The position numbers and the translations under genes are program-made. From assembly GCA_023229765.1 (NCBI GenBank), contig JALNYO010000039.1, forward strand, positions 1 through 33,653: a stretch of DNA of 33,653 bases, read 5' to 3'. Shown here in pieces: positions 1 to 6,864 of this stretch (its first letter is position 1; each line of letters begins with the position of its first letter). Below the pieces are notes generated by a model. The model saw only the letters and a list, made by a program, of their open reading frames with translations, did not search any database and was not told the origin of the DNA. This DNA is from Syntrophales bacterium. Lineage in GTDB: Bacteria > Desulfobacterota > Syntrophia > Syntrophales > UBA5619.

Positions 1-26
1 AATCGATTCGTTTCTGTTTGGTTCAT
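1..26 (-). CDS. Start of an unidentified gene running off the left edge
   Basis: An ATG on the minus strand at 26-24 is preceded by a strong GGGAGGA-type ribosome binding site at about 31-37. The reading frame stays open for the eight codons visible (MNQTETNR). The support is the ribosome binding site plus the open frame. Nothing can be said about function. It points away from the plus-strand genes that follow. Confidence 0.4.
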
Positions 27-118
27 GGTATTCCTCCCGTAGTTTATGGCGCTCGGAATTGAACGCCGCGGGGAGTTATACACTGATTTTAAATGTTTTT
101 CCGCCGCGTAGCGGCTTC

Positions 119-208
119 GTCCAACAATTGCATCCAGCCGACGCCGGGTAAATACGGCGGATTTCTTGCTTAATTTGTGGCGGCGTCGGCTGATGCAGGC
201 CGTTTAGC
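119..208 (+). other. attC-like recombination site (site A)
   Basis: This is an imperfect palindrome with integron attC layout. An R''-like box GTCCAAC (119-125) fits RYYYAAC. The arm TGCATC-C-AGCCGACGCCG (129-146) pairs with CGGCGTCGGCT-GATGCA (181-197), leaving one unpaired base, C135, like the extrahelical bases of attC. An R'-like box GTTTAGC (202-208) closes the site but deviates from GTTRRRY at its fourth base. The left arm resembles well-known cassette attC sites by memory. No integrase is visible. Confidence 0.55.
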
Positions 209-289
209 TGGAACATGTACTTTATCTTTGTTGCTGTGCTTTGGCTGAGTAGTTACATGAGTTTTCTTTAGGCAAGAGAGGAATCTGGA

Positions 290-379
290 ATGGGAAAAGC
301 GCCACGGGAATATCAGGTGGCAAAACTCCCCGAACCTATCGAGATCGACGGGAACTGGATTTCATCAGCAAACCTATAA
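290..379 (+). pseudogene. 29-codon orphan fragment, CBM9-like N-terminus (tentative)
   Basis: A 29-codon frame runs from ATG 290 to TAA 377-379, with a ribosome-binding-like GAGAGGAA just upstream. Its peptide contains PIEIDGNW, which resembles the opening of carbohydrate-binding family 9-like domains (typically PI.IDG.W). That family is over 150 residues long, so this would be a truncated relic. The match rests on a short motif only and may be chance. It lies between attC-like site A and the PilZ gene. Confidence 0.2.
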
Positions 380-413
380 TTTTGGAATGTTATAATTTAC
401 CCCGGAGTTAGCC

Positions 414-851
414 ATGATTGATGAGTTGGAAAAGAGAAAATTCTGGCGCCTTGAATGCCCTGTGGAAGTTACGGCCGAGATTGTATCTGCTCAGGAGGTG
501 GCGAAAGGCCTGCCTCGACTGCATATCAAAAGCCGAAATATTTCAAAAGGCGGGATCTGTCTCGAAACAAAGTCCATCGAGGTGGATGGCGTCAACTTGC
601 TTTCAGGATCTCCCTTTGCGCGGGAAAACCGTTTACACCTCATTATAGAGATCACCCCTGAAGAGCCACCGTTGGTGGCAACAGGTGAGGTTCGATGGTA
701 TGACATTGCCCATGACATCCCCGACTTCATCTGTCGGTTGGGGGTTGCATTCATAGAGATCAAGGACGGTGGGAAAGATCAGCTTGCAAGGTTTCTGGAA
801 AAACATCAAAACAAAAAGGGATATTTTCATAAATTATTGAATAAGGGATGA
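414..851 (+). CDS. PilZ-domain protein
   Basis: This 145-residue soluble protein is a stand-alone PilZ domain, a family that typically binds cyclic di-GMP and adjusts motility or exopolysaccharide output. The two hallmark motifs are visible: R8-x3-R12 near the N-terminus and N42-I-S-K-G-G47 at the start of the barrel. Later strands end in GEVRWY and LGVAFIEI, as is usual. The start at ATG 414 has a GGAG ribosome binding site (about 403-406), and a TATAAT sequence lies at 391-396. No effector domain is attached, so its target is unknown. It is flanked by attC-like sites A and B and could be a cassette gene. The domain call is firm; c-di-GMP binding is inferred from the motifs. Confidence 0.85.
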   Translation: MIDELEKRKFWRLECPVEVTAEIVSAQEVAKGLPRLHIKSRNISKGGICLETKSIEVDGVNLLSGSPFARENRLHLIIEITPEEPPLVATGEVRWYDIAHDIPDFICRLGVAFIEIKDGGKDQLARFLEKHQNKKGYFHKLLNKG

Positions 852-955
852 AAAAAGGTAAGTGAAAAAAGAATAATGGAGATTCTTGATGGCACAAAAT
901 TGCTCACTAAACTTCGAGAGGGTTGAGGGGGGAACATAGGACTATCAAGAAAAAT

Positions 956-1048
956 CTTCAACTAACCAGTCAATTCAGGCGACGGGAAGAGGTGCAGTGT
1001 TTTGACGGGCTCGCTCATTGTCCCCGCGCCTGATTTCCAACGTTGAAT
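956..1048 (+). other. attC-like recombination site (site B)
   Basis: This is the best of the three attC-like palindromes. The R'' box CTTCAAC (956-962) is complementary to the R' box GTTGAAT (1042-1048) at six of seven bases, and R' fits GTTRRRY exactly. AATTCAGGCG (972-981) pairs with CGCCTGATTT (1027-1036) with one mismatch. A982 is bulged, and CGGG (983-986) then pairs with CCCG (1023-1026). A single extrahelical base in the L'' arm is the strand-recognition feature of attC. It lies about 100 bp behind the PilZ gene, as expected for a cassette. Confidence 0.6.
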
Positions 1049-1104
1049 CCGAAGGGATTAAAGAAGTTGGACTCTCTGAAATAGCTATAATGGGAGGTGG
1101 AAGT

Positions 1105-1578
1105 ATGCGGATCATCAGAATGTTAGCTGCGATCTTTTTCACTTTTTCACTTTTTGGGTGTGCTACATTAAAGGTAGTGCCTGAGCCCAAAAAAATTACA
1201 TTTGAAGAGGCAATGGAGCAAGTCGCTAATGGCCTTAATAGGATGTATGACATTGGTAAAGATCACCCAAAATCTGGTCTCACTCCATCCGAGGTTACGA
1301 TCGAATTCAACATTTCAGCTGATGCTGCAGATAAAGGTAAACTCTCTATTGAGGCAGGCGCCAACGTTTTAGATGTCTTACAAGTAACTAAGGTAGGTGC
1401 AGAAGCTGGCTCGGAAATCAAAGCTTCTCGTGGAAATAAAATCACAATCAAGTTTACCAATCTATTTTTGTCGACAAATAAGGACTCGCTTATCATGGTC
1501 AAGAAACCTGAGGAGATATCAACGCTCTTACGAATTCTCAAAGATGCTGGTTATGAGCCGATCTATAAAAGTCGATAA
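1105..1578 (+). CDS. Small lipoprotein, trypco2-like domain
   Basis: Start choice: the frame is open from 1018, but ATG 1105 follows a GGGAGGTGG ribosome binding site and begins a lipoprotein signal (MRIIRMLAAIFF... LFGC), giving 157 residues with the lipid cysteine at residue 19. The earlier start would also lie inside the attC-like palindrome. The mature part contains SGLTPSEV, then NISADAADKGKLSIEAG and an RGNKITIKF strand. This recalls the trypsin-co-occurring (trypco2) domain, a family of unknown role. That assignment is from memory of the pattern and is tentative. It is probably membrane anchored. It lies between attC-like sites B and C, so it is a candidate cassette gene. Confidence 0.75.
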   Translation: MRIIRMLAAIFFTFSLFGCATLKVVPEPKKITFEEAMEQVANGLNRMYDIGKDHPKSGLTPSEVTIEFNISADAADKGKLSIEAGANVLDVLQVTKVGAEAGSEIKASRGNKITIKFTNLFLSTNKDSLIMVKKPEEISTLLRILKDAGYEPIYKSR

Positions 1579-1641
1579 TAAATAGAGCGATGTTCGCATC
1601 TGACAGATAACAGAACGGGGAAACAAGGAGTGACATTTAAT

Positions 1642-1698
1642 GCATAACCCATCATTCCAGCGGACTCGCTTCGCTCGCCGCTGAATTCAACGTTCCGC
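1642..1698 (+). other. attC-like recombination site (site C)
   Basis: This short palindrome of 57 bp is close to the minimum attC length. The R''-like box is GCATAAC (1642-1648) and the R'-like box is GTTCCGC (1692-1698), complementary at five of seven positions. ATT (1654-1656) and CAGCGG (1658-1663) pair with CCGCTG-AAT (1678-1686), leaving C1657 bulged. The sequence CAACGTT at the R' end is shared with site B. It lies about 60 bp behind the lipoprotein gene. The R boxes are weaker than in site B. Confidence 0.45.
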
Positions 1699-1715
1699 GC
1701 GACTGCGTCACGCGG

Positions 1716-1821
1716 AATCGCGGCGCTGACTTCGTCAAGTGCCTTGCCCCGGCTGCGCTCGTTGGATGTCCGCAGGCGAGCCTGCTCCCATCCGCCGTGC
1801 TCGCGGGTCAGCGCCGCGATT
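1716..1821. repeat. 15-bp perfect inverted repeat with 76-bp spacer
   Basis: The arm AATCGCGGCGCTGAC (1716-1730) is the exact reverse complement of 1807-1821. Immediately upstream is a smaller hairpin, TTCCGCG/CGCGGAA (1693-1717). The spacer is GC-rich and has no open reading frame that looks real. The role is unknown. It could be a degenerate recombination site or a structured transcript end. It lacks R-box signatures at its ends, so I do not call it attC. Confidence 0.6.
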
Positions 1822-1846
1822 GGGATAAAATTAAAGAGGGATTGTC

Positions 1847-2070
1847 ATGACATCTAAGCTGAGTTACTAAATCATTACCCCTATTGGTGAGGAAGTCATA
1901 ATAACAATGCTTTCGAGAAACTTGAAGATATGATAGATGCATATCTGTAAGAAGGCTGGAGACCTGTTGGAAAAGTTTCAGTGTCATCTGTAGTATGCTC
2001 TAAAACCGCTGGTTCAACAAAAAACGCATGGTTTCCGTGTGCAACGCAGGCCATTATCCTTGATAACAGA
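1847..2070 (+). pseudogene. Broken DUF1737-like small gene
   Basis: An ATG at 1847 with an AAAGAGGG ribosome binding site opens a frame whose conceptual peptide is MTSKLSY-stop-IITPIGEE. After a frame change the reading resumes as FEKLEDMIDAYL-stop-EGWRPVGKVSVSS, ending near a CATQAIIL motif. Read together, these match the plan of short DUF1737-type proteins (Y.IIT..., an E-rich helix, EGW.P.G.VSVS, then QA). Stops at 1868-1870 and 1948-1950 and one frameshift make it non-functional. Family identity is from memory. The right boundary is approximate. Confidence 0.45.
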
Positions 2071-2102
2071 TTAATAAAATTTAAAATTTATGGGGAAATG
2101 CT

Positions 2103-2324
2103 ATGCAAAAACAACTCACTGCAATTATTGAGCGCGAAGGTAACGGTTATGTTTCACTTTGTCCGGAACTCGATATTGCCAGTCAAGGCGATACTATAGA
2201 GGAAGCCCGTATAAACCTTCGAGAAGCTCTAGAGCTTTTCTTTGAAACAGCCTCACCGTCTGAAATTCAAACAAGATTACATGAGGAGGTCTATATAACA
2301 CAAGTGGAGGTCGCCGTTGGGTAA
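2103..2324 (+). CDS. hicB: HicB-type antitoxin
   Basis: This 73-residue protein has the short HicB-like fold (partial RNase-H-like domain): an initial beta-strand, GNGYVSLCPELDIASQGDT, then the EEARINLREALELFFE helix that typifies the family. It would neutralise the HicA toxin encoded immediately downstream and probably autoregulate the pair. It lacks an obvious separate DNA-binding domain, as in the short HicB forms. ATG 2103 follows a GGGGA sequence. The gene overlaps hicA by 8 bp. Together with hicA it makes a standard type II toxin-antitoxin module, a frequent cargo of mobile cassettes. Confidence 0.88.
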   Translation: MQKQLTAIIEREGNGYVSLCPELDIASQGDTIEEARINLREALELFFETASPSEIQTRLHEEVYITQVEVAVG

Positions 2325-2538
2325 ACTTCGCGTCCTTTCTGGAAAGCAAGTATGCAATATCCTTTCACAGCATGGTTTCGTGGAAGTGCGCCAGCGGGGC
2401 AGCCATATTGTAATGCAGAAACATCTTCCCAATACAACCATTACCGTACCAGTACCTAACCATTCTGAACTGCGAGCTGGAACACTGCAATCCATTATCC
2501 GCCAATCTGGCGTTTCAAAGAGCGAATTTGAATCATAA
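2317..2538 (+). CDS. hicA: HicA-type mRNA interferase toxin
   Basis: This 73-residue protein has the dsRBD-like HicA fold. The catalytic histidine sits in the conserved GSHIVM segment after HGFVEVRQR, followed by TITVPVPNHSELRAGTLQSIIRQSG. HicA toxins cleave mRNA and arrest growth when HicB is depleted. The start is a TTG at 2317, supported by GGAGG at 2306-2310 and by homology to the usual N-terminus (LRVLSGKQV). The start lies inside the end of hicB, so translation is coupled. Length is normal for the family, and the gene looks intact. Confidence 0.88.
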   Translation: MGKLRVLSGKQVCNILSQHGFVEVRQRGSHIVMQKHLPNTTITVPVPNHSELRAGTLQSIIRQSGVSKSEFES

Positions 2539-2845
2539 ACATCCAATCGGGCAGCCGGGGGCACTTCTGGATCAGCGTTTCGACGCCTCCGCTCCGAAAC
2601 CAGGCAAGAGGCTATAAGGGATGCTTCTATGAAAAAAGGATGGCAGCGTAAAAAAAATGGTGTCCACTATTGACGACCGACCTCATTTTTTCAATTTCAG
2701 CTTGTCAGGCACTCCCTTAAATGATAAGAAATTAACCATTAAAGTGCGTTTGGAGACACAGCTTTATTTTTCAATGAGAAGACAATAACTACAAAAGGGA
2801 AGTTCCGGAGTCCCCGGCAGACTTGCTAAACAGGAGGTAAAGTCG
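2539..2845. other. Intergenic, no recognised feature
   Basis: About 300 bp without a convincing gene. It contains a 14-codon open stretch from about 2629 with no homology I recognise and no clear terminator or attC-like palindrome behind hicA. The ribosome binding site for the next gene (AGGAGGT, about 2831-2837) lies at its right end. Confidence 0.4.
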
Positions 2846-3148
2846 ATGTCCATGCTCATCAGCGGCATTGTTTCGGTTGTTCTTGGCATTATTGGGTTTT
2901 CCCTGTGGTGGAGCGCTTTTATCATCGCCTTGAAGGGCATTATCCCCATCCTGCTGATCCTCGGCGGCATCCTCGCGGTTTATATAGGCTTGGACTCGCT
3001 GGAAGACCAGACACGGGAAGAGCGGAAAAAACAAGAGGAAAAACTGCAGAAGACGAGGGATGAGATGGAGCAGATCAAGGTTCAGGCCGAACAGTACCGT
3101 GAGGAACTTGAGCGGTTAAAGCAAGACGTTAAAAAAGACAACCCTTGA
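2846..3148 (+). CDS. Small inner-membrane protein with coiled-coil tail
   Basis: This 100-residue protein has two hydrophobic segments (about residues 5-28 and 31-48) separated by a short turn, then a charged, heptad-rich tail (residues 52-95, many E/K/R/Q) predicted to form a coiled coil. A strong AGGAGGT ribosome binding site supports ATG 2846. The architecture suggests a hairpin in the membrane with a cytoplasmic helical tail, perhaps self-associating. I recognise no named family. It is flanked by non-coding sequence on both sides and appears monocistronic. Confidence 0.75.
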   Translation: MSMLISGIVSVVLGIIGFSLWWSAFIIALKGIIPILLILGGILAVYIGLDSLEDQTREERKKQEEKLQKTRDEMEQIKVQAEQYREELERLKQDVKKDNP

Positions 3149-3208
3149 AGGCAAAGAGTCTATTAGATATCGCCTTCACAAACGATTTCTAAACGTAGAG
3201 GCCACCCC

Positions 3209-3257
3209 GGACGCGACAAAGCGCGTCCCTCCAATAAGGGCGGTTCGTGAACCGCCC
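3209..3257. repeat. Two tandem palindromes, REP-like
   Basis: GGACGCG (3209-3215) pairs with CGCGTCC (3222-3228), followed after 9 bp by GGGCGGTTC (3238-3246) pairing with GAACCGCCC (3249-3257). This resembles short interspersed palindromic elements that occur in many copies in environmental genomes. Only one copy is in this window, so repetition is inferred. A further palindrome, TGCCCG/CGGGCA, lies at 3282-3296, behind the convergent uup gene. Confidence 0.45.
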
Positions 3258-3347
3258 CTACAGCGTTTTCATCATTCGTTGTGCCCGCCCCGGGCATGGG
3301 GGTTAAATATACGATAATCTTAGGCCTCCAGGAGAGTGCCTCTCTTT

Positions 3348-5261
3348 TCAAATTTGCTCGCCGCTGAGTTTTTCCGCAAGGCTTTCCAGTTCCTCCCAGC
3401 GCCCATAGGCCCCCTCCAGCTCTTTTTCCAGTACGCTCAATTCTGCGCTTGCCCTGCCTATTTTCTCGGCATCCCGGTTGACATAGAATTCCGGAGAATT
3501 CAGGGTTTCGTGCAGACGTTGCTTGTCCTTCTCCAGCGCTTCAATTCTCACCGGCAAACCCTCCAGCTCCTGCTTCTCTTTGTAGGAGAGTTTCTTCTTT
3601 TCCCGCGGCGCTCTGTCCTTCTTCTGTTTTTGCTCATCCTTCAGCGTTGCAAGTGGCTCTACCTGCTTAGTTTTTTGTCTTATCCAGTCGTCGTAGCCAC
3701 CCACATATTCCTGGAGCCGCCCTTTGCCTGCGAAGACAATTGTTGAGGTTGCCACATTGTTCAGAAAAGCGCGATCGTGACTGACCAGAATAATCGTTCC
3801 GCCGTAATCGAGAAGGCGCTCTTCGAGGAGCTCCAGCGTTTCCATGTCAAGATCGTTGGTCGGTTCATCCAGAACCAGGACATTGGAGGGAAGGAGGAAG
3901 AGTTTTGCCAGCAGCAGCCGATTGCGCTCACCGCCCGAAAGAGAGCTGACTGGCGACATAATCCGGTCTGGCGGGAAAAGAAAGTCCTGAAGATACGAGA
4001 TGATATGCCGGGAGGCGCCGCCCACAATTACCATGTCGCTGCCGGCGGCGACATTATCCTTCAATGTTTTGTTTTCGTCGAGCTGGGCGCGGAGCTGATC
4101 AAAATAGGCAACCTGCACTCCGGCACCCTGACGGACGCTTCCCGCGTCCGGGTTCAGCTCGCCGAGCAGAATCTTCAGCAGCGTGGTTTTTCCAGAGCCG
4201 TTGGGACCGATAATCCCCACCTTGTCGCCCCGGATGATCGTCGTCGAGAACCCCTCCACGATTTTGTTGTCGCCGAAGGAAAAATGAATATCCTGCGCCT
4301 CCACCACCAGCCGGCCGCTGCGGTTCGCGTCCTGGATTGCAAGCCGGACATTGCCCGTCTGCTCCTGGCGCTGCGCCCGCTCCCGGCGCAACTGCATCAG
4401 CGCGCGCACCCTGCCCTCGTTGCGGGTGCGGCGGGCCTTGATTCCCTGTCTGATCCAAATCTCCTCCCGTGCAAGTTTCTTGTCAAATTCCTGCGCCTGA
4501 TTCTGCTGGGCCTCCAGCAGAGCCTGCCGGCGTTCAAGATACTCGCTATAATTGCAGGCAAAAGAGAGCAATCGCCCCCGATCGATCTCCACAATGCGGG
4601 TCGCCACCCGCTGAAGAAATGCCCGATCGTGGGTCACGAGCAGCAGCGTTCTGTCGAAGTTCCGCAGGAAATCCTCCAGCCAGAGTACGGCCTCGATGTC
4701 CAGATGGTTTGTCGGCTCATCGAGCAGCAGGATATCCGGTTCGTTCACCAGGGCCCTGGCCAGCAATACCCGCCGTTTCATGCCTGCCGAAAGCAGCCCG
4801 AACTCGGCATTCTCATCCAGCTCAGTCCGGGAGAGCACCGCCTCCACTTGCTGATGATATCGCCAGGCGCCGGAGGCCTCCAGCCGCCGCTGCAACAATT
4901 CCAGCTTTTTCAGCAGATTCTCCTCGCCGCCGTTTGATAAAAGAACGGTCAGTTCGTGGTATTCCCGGAGCAGTTCCAGATGTTCCCGGCCACCGGAAGC
5001 CACGACATCATAAACAGTCCCCGGCAGGTCGTCGGGCACGTCCTGGGGAAGCATGGCGATCCGAGCCTCCCCCTTGCGGATAATCGCGCCGGAATCCGGG
5101 GAAACATCGCCCATCAGCAATTTCATAAGGGTTGACTTGCCTGAACCGTTCCTTCCCAAAAGGCCGATTTTTTCACCCGCCTCTATCTGCAGCGTGGCGC
5201 CATCAAGCAGCAGCGGCCCGCCAAAGCTGACCGAAACCTCGTTGATCCAGATTAATCCCAT
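3348..5261 (-). CDS. uup: Uup-type ABC-F ATPase
   Basis: This 637-residue soluble protein has two ABC ATPase domains and no membrane segments, as in ABC-F proteins that act on ribosomes. Domain 1 has Walker A G36-RNGSGKS43, the signature LSAGMKRR and LLDEPTNHLD. Domain 2 has PNGSGKTT, LSGGERNR and LVLDEPTNDLD. The C-terminal part (about 540-637) is a basic linker followed by a coiled coil with EGLPVRIEALE and NSPEFY, diagnostic of the Uup subgroup. Uup is linked to suppression of transposon excision and to ribosome and DNA-structure functions in E. coli. The start at 5261 has a GGGGAGGA ribosome binding site. The gene is intact and appears to be a single-gene unit. Confidence 0.9.
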   Translation of the reverse strand: MGLIWINEVSVSFGGPLLLDGATLQIEAGEKIGLLGRNGSGKSTLMKLLMGDVSPDSGAIIRKGEARIAMLPQDVPDDLPGTVYDVVASGGREHLELLREYHELTVLLSNGGEENLLKKLELLQRRLEASGAWRYHQQVEAVLSRTELDENAEFGLLSAGMKRRVLLARALVNEPDILLLDEPTNHLDIEAVLWLEDFLRNFDRTLLLVTHDRAFLQRVATRIVEIDRGRLLSFACNYSEYLERRQALLEAQQNQAQEFDKKLAREEIWIRQGIKARRTRNEGRVRALMQLRRERAQRQEQTGNVRLAIQDANRSGRLVVEAQDIHFSFGDNKIVEGFSTTIIRGDKVGIIGPNGSGKTTLLKILLGELNPDAGSVRQGAGVQVAYFDQLRAQLDENKTLKDNVAAGSDMVIVGGASRHIISYLQDFLFPPDRIMSPVSSLSGGERNRLLLAKLFLLPSNVLVLDEPTNDLDMETLELLEERLLDYGGTIILVSHDRAFLNNVATSTIVFAGKGRLQEYVGGYDDWIRQKTKQVEPLATLKDEQKQKKDRAPREKKKLSYKEKQELEGLPVRIEALEKDKQRLHETLNSPEFYVNRDAEKIGRASAELSVLEKELEGAYGRWEELESLAEKLSGEQI

Positions 5262-5563
5262 ATTCCTCCCCAGGCAAAGATGCCGGCGCCCTCATCCTCC
5301 CGCAAGCCCAATACCAGGGTACCGCATTGAGCTTTTAAAATCATTATAAAAAAGAGCTTGCATTTTCCTGCGACTTCCTTTATCATTCTTTTCACTTGAT
5401 GTGCAGCACGTTTTTGTTTTAAGCAAAGTACGAAAAAGTTAGCCGCACTGACCAGATAATTTGGCAAGGGCGGTTTTTTTGTGCGCAAAACGGGCGGCAG
5501 GCCGAATGAGTCGGCATAATTGCATGGTTCCCAGTAGGAACCCCAAAAAAAGGAGTAGTAGAG
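5262..5563 (+). promoter_or_regulatory. Divergent spacer and leader of the cold-shock gene
   Basis: This is a 302-bp gene-free stretch between divergent uup and the cold-shock gene. A hairpin GGTTCC (5526-5531)/GGAACC (5537-5542) lies just before the AAAGGAG ribosome binding site. Long structured leaders are typical of cold-shock genes, so this hairpin may modulate translation. No clear -35/-10 pair could be assigned. Confidence 0.35.
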
Positions 5564-5764
5564 ATGTCTGAAGGAAAAGTAAAGTGGTTCAATGATTCAA
5601 AGGGATTCGGTTTTATCGAACAGGACAACGGCACGGATGTTTTCGTACATCATTCCGCCATTGTGGCAGAGGGTTTTAAATCATTGTCTGAGGGCGATCG
5701 GGTGAGCTTCGATGTTGTTGCCGGTCCCAAAGGCCCCGCTGCAGCGGATGTACGTAAACTGTAA
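5564..5764 (+). CDS. Cold-shock domain protein (CspA family)
   Basis: This 66-residue single OB-fold protein binds single-stranded RNA and DNA. RNP1 (KGFGFIE, residues 14-20) and RNP2 (DVFVHHSAI, residues 26-34) are both intact, preceded by GKVKWFN. Length is normal for the family. ATG 5564 has an AAAGGAG ribosome binding site and a 5' hairpin. A strong hairpin with flanking A and T runs follows at 5789-5820. It probably acts as an RNA chaperone. Several csp paralogues usually exist per genome, so I do not assign which one this is. Confidence 0.95.
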   Translation: MSEGKVKWFNDSKGFGFIEQDNGTDVFVHHSAIVAEGFKSLSEGDRVSFDVVAGPKGPAAADVRKL

Positions 5765-5788
5765 GATCGGGATTTAATTTTTTTCAGT

Positions 5789-5820
5789 AAAAAGCCCTTC
5801 AAATTTTTGAGGGGCTTTTT
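5789..5820. terminator. Bidirectional intrinsic terminator
   Basis: A 15-bp stem (5789-5803 with 5806-5820, one G-T pair) with AAAAA on the left and TTTTT on the right and a CCC/GGG core. It lies between the convergent cold-shock gene and the DUF188 gene and can serve both strands. Confidence 0.85.
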
Positions 5821-5859
5821 ATTATCAAGAAGCCCTTTGTTTTTCGGCACACACTTCGT

Positions 5860-6348
5860 TTACAGCCCTGCTTTTTCGATATCATGAACATGAAGCTCCG
5901 CCTTCAACTGCTTGGTCAGGAGGCGATCGAGCTGATTGGCAAACGCCTGGCGCTCCAACTTGCCGAATGTTGCCGGCCCGCCCCCAATCATCCCCAAATC
6001 CCTTAATTCTTTGCATAAATCGCGCATGGCCAGACTATCCTTGACATTATCCTGCGTATAAAGCTTCCCCCGAGGATCAAGCGCAAAGGCCCCTTTGGCA
6101 ATCACCCGATCGGCAAGCGGGATATCGGCTGTAATCACCAGGTCGCCCGCTTGCGCAAGCCCGACAATATGGTCATCGGCGACATCAGAACCGGCGGGAA
6201 CCTGGATGAAGGTGATCTTTGCGCTCCTGCCACCCCGCAGGGGCTTATTGGCGACAAAGCACAATGGCACGTTCAGGCGCGCCGAAGCCCTGATCAGCAC
6301 ATCCTGAATTACGTTCGGGAAGGCATCCGCATCAACAAATATCCGCAT
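5860..6348 (-). CDS. DUF188 / YaiI-YqxD family protein
   Basis: This protein of 162 residues belongs to the UPF0178 (YaiI/YqxD) family, a PIN-like fold with no established role. It begins MRIFVDADAFPN, the conserved acidic N-terminus, and continues with VADDHIVGLAQAGDLVITADIPLADR, GGGPATFG and a basic C-terminal helix. The frame is open further upstream to 6381, but ATG at 6348-6346 matches the family start and is preceded by an AAAAGGAG ribosome binding site. The neighbour on one side is the cobalamin riboswitch, which faces the other way, so there is no operon link. Confidence 0.9.
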   Translation of the reverse strand: MRIFVDADAFPNVIQDVLIRASARLNVPLCFVANKPLRGGRSAKITFIQVPAGSDVADDHIVGLAQAGDLVITADIPLADRVIAKGAFALDPRGKLYTQDNVKDSLAMRDLCKELRDLGMIGGGPATFGKLERQAFANQLDRLLTKQLKAELHVHDIEKAGL

Positions 6349-6499
6349 CTCACTCCTTTTGCCACGCTCCGCTGAAACCATTTATTCAGATCAGACAACT
6401 CCAGAATTGCCTTTCCTCTATAACCCGGCCTTGCCAATATTTCAACACCCATTGCGGATAAGCGGCCATATTTCCCTTGACAGCAAAAACCGGCTGTAC

Positions 6500-6680
6500 T
6501 ATTGACTTTCCCGTCTCTGCCGGGAAATTGGGAAGATGGTGCAAATCCATCGCGGTCCCGCCGCTGTAACCGGGGACAAAGGCCGCCTGGTGTCACTGTT
6601 TTAAAAAAGAATGGGAAGACGCGGCCCCAGGATGATCCGGAAGCCAGAATACCAACCAGCAGGGTATCATGTTCGGTCGG
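6500..6680 (+). promoter_or_regulatory. Cobalamin (AdoCbl) riboswitch
   Basis: The aptamer core is plain: GGTGCAAATCC (6538-6548), then GCGGTCCCGCCGCTGTAAC (about 6551-6569) and a GACGCGGCCCC...GATGATCCGGAAGCC segment, ending in a variant B12 box near 6645-6656 (AGAATACCAACC). It precedes the cobCUTSO genes on the same strand. It should lower their expression when adenosylcobalamin is plentiful, probably through the terminator at 6735-6764. The outer limits are approximate. Confidence 0.93.
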
Positions 6681-6734
6681 CCCACGAGGACAGGGGCCCA
6701 CTGATGGGAAAACGAGTTGAGGATGAAATACGGC

Positions 6735-6764
6735 ATCCCCGCGTCGGAAGGCGCGGGGATTTTT
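6735..6764 (+). terminator. Riboswitch expression-platform terminator
   Basis: ATCCCCGCG (6735-6743) pairs perfectly with CGCGGGGAT (6752-6760) and is followed by TTTT. It lies between the B12 aptamer and cobC, about 100 bp before the gene, the position expected of a cobalamin-controlled terminator. A competing antiterminator was not worked out. Confidence 0.8.
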
Positions 6765-6864
6765 GCTTTCACAAAACCTGAAAAAATCCCCCACCCTACC
6801 CCTCCCCCGCTGGGGGATGGATATTGGAAGATGCATTTCAGATAAAGCAGAGGACGCGGAATTT

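Noticed and set aside
1692..1821. Fourth attC-like site
   Set aside because: GTTGGAT at 1761-1767 fits an R' box and long paired arms exist, but the boxes do not lie at the ends of the palindrome, so the layout is wrong for attC.
3777..4937. Long plus-strand open frame of 386 codons opposite uup
   Set aside because: It is antisense to the intact Uup ATPase, has no family resemblance and no ribosome binding site; it follows from the GC-biased codon use of uup.
6309..6836. Minus-strand frame covering the riboswitch
   Set aside because: It reads through the cobalamin aptamer and terminator in antisense and matches no family; the RNA elements explain the sequence.
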